Below are positions 5,753 to 6,366 of a stretch of DNA of 6,366 nt, in pieces (position 1 is the first letter of the stretch; each line of letters begins with the position of its first letter). Made by a program: the position numbers and the translations under genes. The DNA comes from Alcaligenaceae bacterium (GTDB lineage: Bacteria > Pseudomonadota > Gammaproteobacteria > Burkholderiales > Burkholderiaceae_B), in contig JAAZDZ010000241.1 in assembly GCA_012512545.1 (NCBI GenBank), forward strand, positions 1 through 6,366, in the 5' to 3' direction. The notes beneath the pieces are model-generated. The model did no database searches. It worked only from the letters and a program-made list of their open reading frames with translations, and had not been told where the DNA came from.

Positions 5753-6199
5753 CTACGGTTGGTCGGCTTGCACGCCGCCATGCTGATCCACCAGCAGGCC
5801 CAGGCGGGTAATGCCGCTGCTGCGAAGATCGTCCATGATTTTCATGACGGTTTCGTAAGGCACCCGCCCATCTGCTGAAATCACGACAGGCGTGTCGGCT
5901 GTCAGGATGGCCTGAACATGGGATACAAGGTTTTCAGCGGATACCGGCTCAAGCTCGTTGCCGGAATCTCGCAGGCGCACCGAGATCGCGCCGCCTTCGT
6001 CCACCTGCACTTCTATCGGCTTGACGGGGACATCAGATGCCCGCCCTACGGATGGCAGTTCAATGACTCCTGGCGTGATCATGGGGGCTGTCACCATGAA
6101 GATCACAAGCAGCACCAGCATGACGTCGATGTATGGGACGACGTTGATTTCGTTCTTCAGCCGGCGGGTGCGGTTCCCGCCATTGCGTATGGAAGGCAT
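5753..6199 (-). CDS. tolR: Tol-Pal system protein TolR
   Basis: TolR is the ExbD-family inner-membrane partner of TolQ; together they turn proton flow into movement of TolA. The 148-residue product has a short cytoplasmic N-terminus ([17 protein letters not shown]), one transmembrane helix (about 22-40, [18 protein letters not shown]) carrying the proton-pathway aspartate Asp25 (equivalent to E. coli Asp23), and a periplasmic domain (about 45-148) with the ExbD/TolR pattern ending in [21 protein letters not shown]. Its ATG overlaps the tolQ stop by one base (TGATG), so the two are translationally coupled. The stop is TAG at 5755-5753. In the same frame six more sense codons (ASMPFR) lead to a TGA that overlaps the tolA ATG. 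Length is close to the family norm with either stop. Confidence 0.97.
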   Translation of the reverse strand: MPSIRNGGNRTRRLKNEINVVPYIDVMLVLLVIFMVTAPMITPGVIELPSVGRASDVPVKPIEVQVDEGGAISVRLRDSGNELEPVSAENLVSHVQAILTADTPVVISADGRVPYETVMKIMDDLRSSGITRLGLLVDQHGGVQADQP

Positions 6200-6366
6200 C
6201 AGCGCACCTGGCGTTGGAGAATGTTCAGGAATTCGTCGATGAAGGAATCGAAGCGGATGGAAAGCCGGTCGATTTCGTTGGTGTAGCGGTTGTACGCGAC
6301 CACGGCGGGAATGGCGGCGAACAGGCCGATGGCCGTGGCGACCAGCGCTTCGGCAATGCCGGGAGC
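6199..6366 (-). CDS. tolQ: Tol-Pal system protein TolQ, C-terminal fragment (runs off the right edge)
   Basis: The last 55 residues of TolQ are present, from [20 protein letters not shown] to NILQRQVR and a TGA at 6201-6199. The segment covers the third transmembrane helix, whose A-x-A-x-G-L-x-x-A-x-P-A pattern is shared by TolQ, ExbB and MotA and lines the proton channel, and the cytoplasmic C-terminal helix ([20 protein letters not shown]). TolQ rather than ExbB is supported by the following tolR and tolA. It overlaps tolR by one base (TGATG). The start and any operon promoter lie outside the window. Confidence 0.97.
   Translation of the reverse strand, partial: APGIAEALVATAIGLFAAIPAVVAYNRYTNEIDRLSIRFDSFIDEFLNILQRQVR

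Overview
The window looks like a chromosomal piece of a betaproteobacterium, most likely from the Bordetella/Achromobacter/Pusillimonas group (Alcaligenaceae). This rests on moderately high G+C, the style of the Pal lipoprotein leader and linker, and the Tol protein sequences; the genus cannot be fixed from the sequence alone. Every gene lies on the minus strand, so transcription runs from right to left, and there is almost no non-coding DNA.

Right to left: the end of tolQ (6366-6199), tolR (6199-5753), tolA (5732-4518), tolB (4503-3217) and pal (3183-2683) form the Tol-Pal cell-envelope operon. A strong intrinsic terminator sits at about 2621-2660. Then come cpoB/ybgF (2604-1924), a FecCD-type permease (1921-878), its ABC ATPase (875-84), and the first 24 codons of an unidentified gene (73-1). 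TolQ and TolR form the proton-driven motor in the inner membrane and TolA is the trans-periplasmic arm. TolB and Pal are the outer-membrane and peptidoglycan end, and CpoB links Tol to septal peptidoglycan synthesis. The permease and ATPase make the inner-membrane part of an iron-siderophore, heme or cobalamin importer. They are packed directly against cpoB, which suggests co-transcription.

The outstanding observation is an in-frame amber codon (TAG, 3003-3001) in the middle of pal, directly before the conserved VYFEFDS start of the peptidoglycan-binding domain. The reading frame is otherwise intact on both sides and gives a Pal of normal length. The other two TAG codons that close genes here, in tolR and cpoB, are also followed in the same frame by a TGA that overlaps the next gene's ATG as TGATG, the same junction seen between tolQ and tolR. 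Readthrough of all three TAGs would therefore be harmless and would restore pal. This may be coincidence, a sequencing error or a recent mutation, but it makes amber suppression or recoding a concrete hypothesis.

Other notable points concern tolA, which carries twelve tandem 24-bp repeats encoding the octapeptide KEEAERKA, one of them with a cysteine, and a TonB-like Pro/Glu-rich spacer. No CRISPR array, mobile element, tRNA or rRNA was seen.
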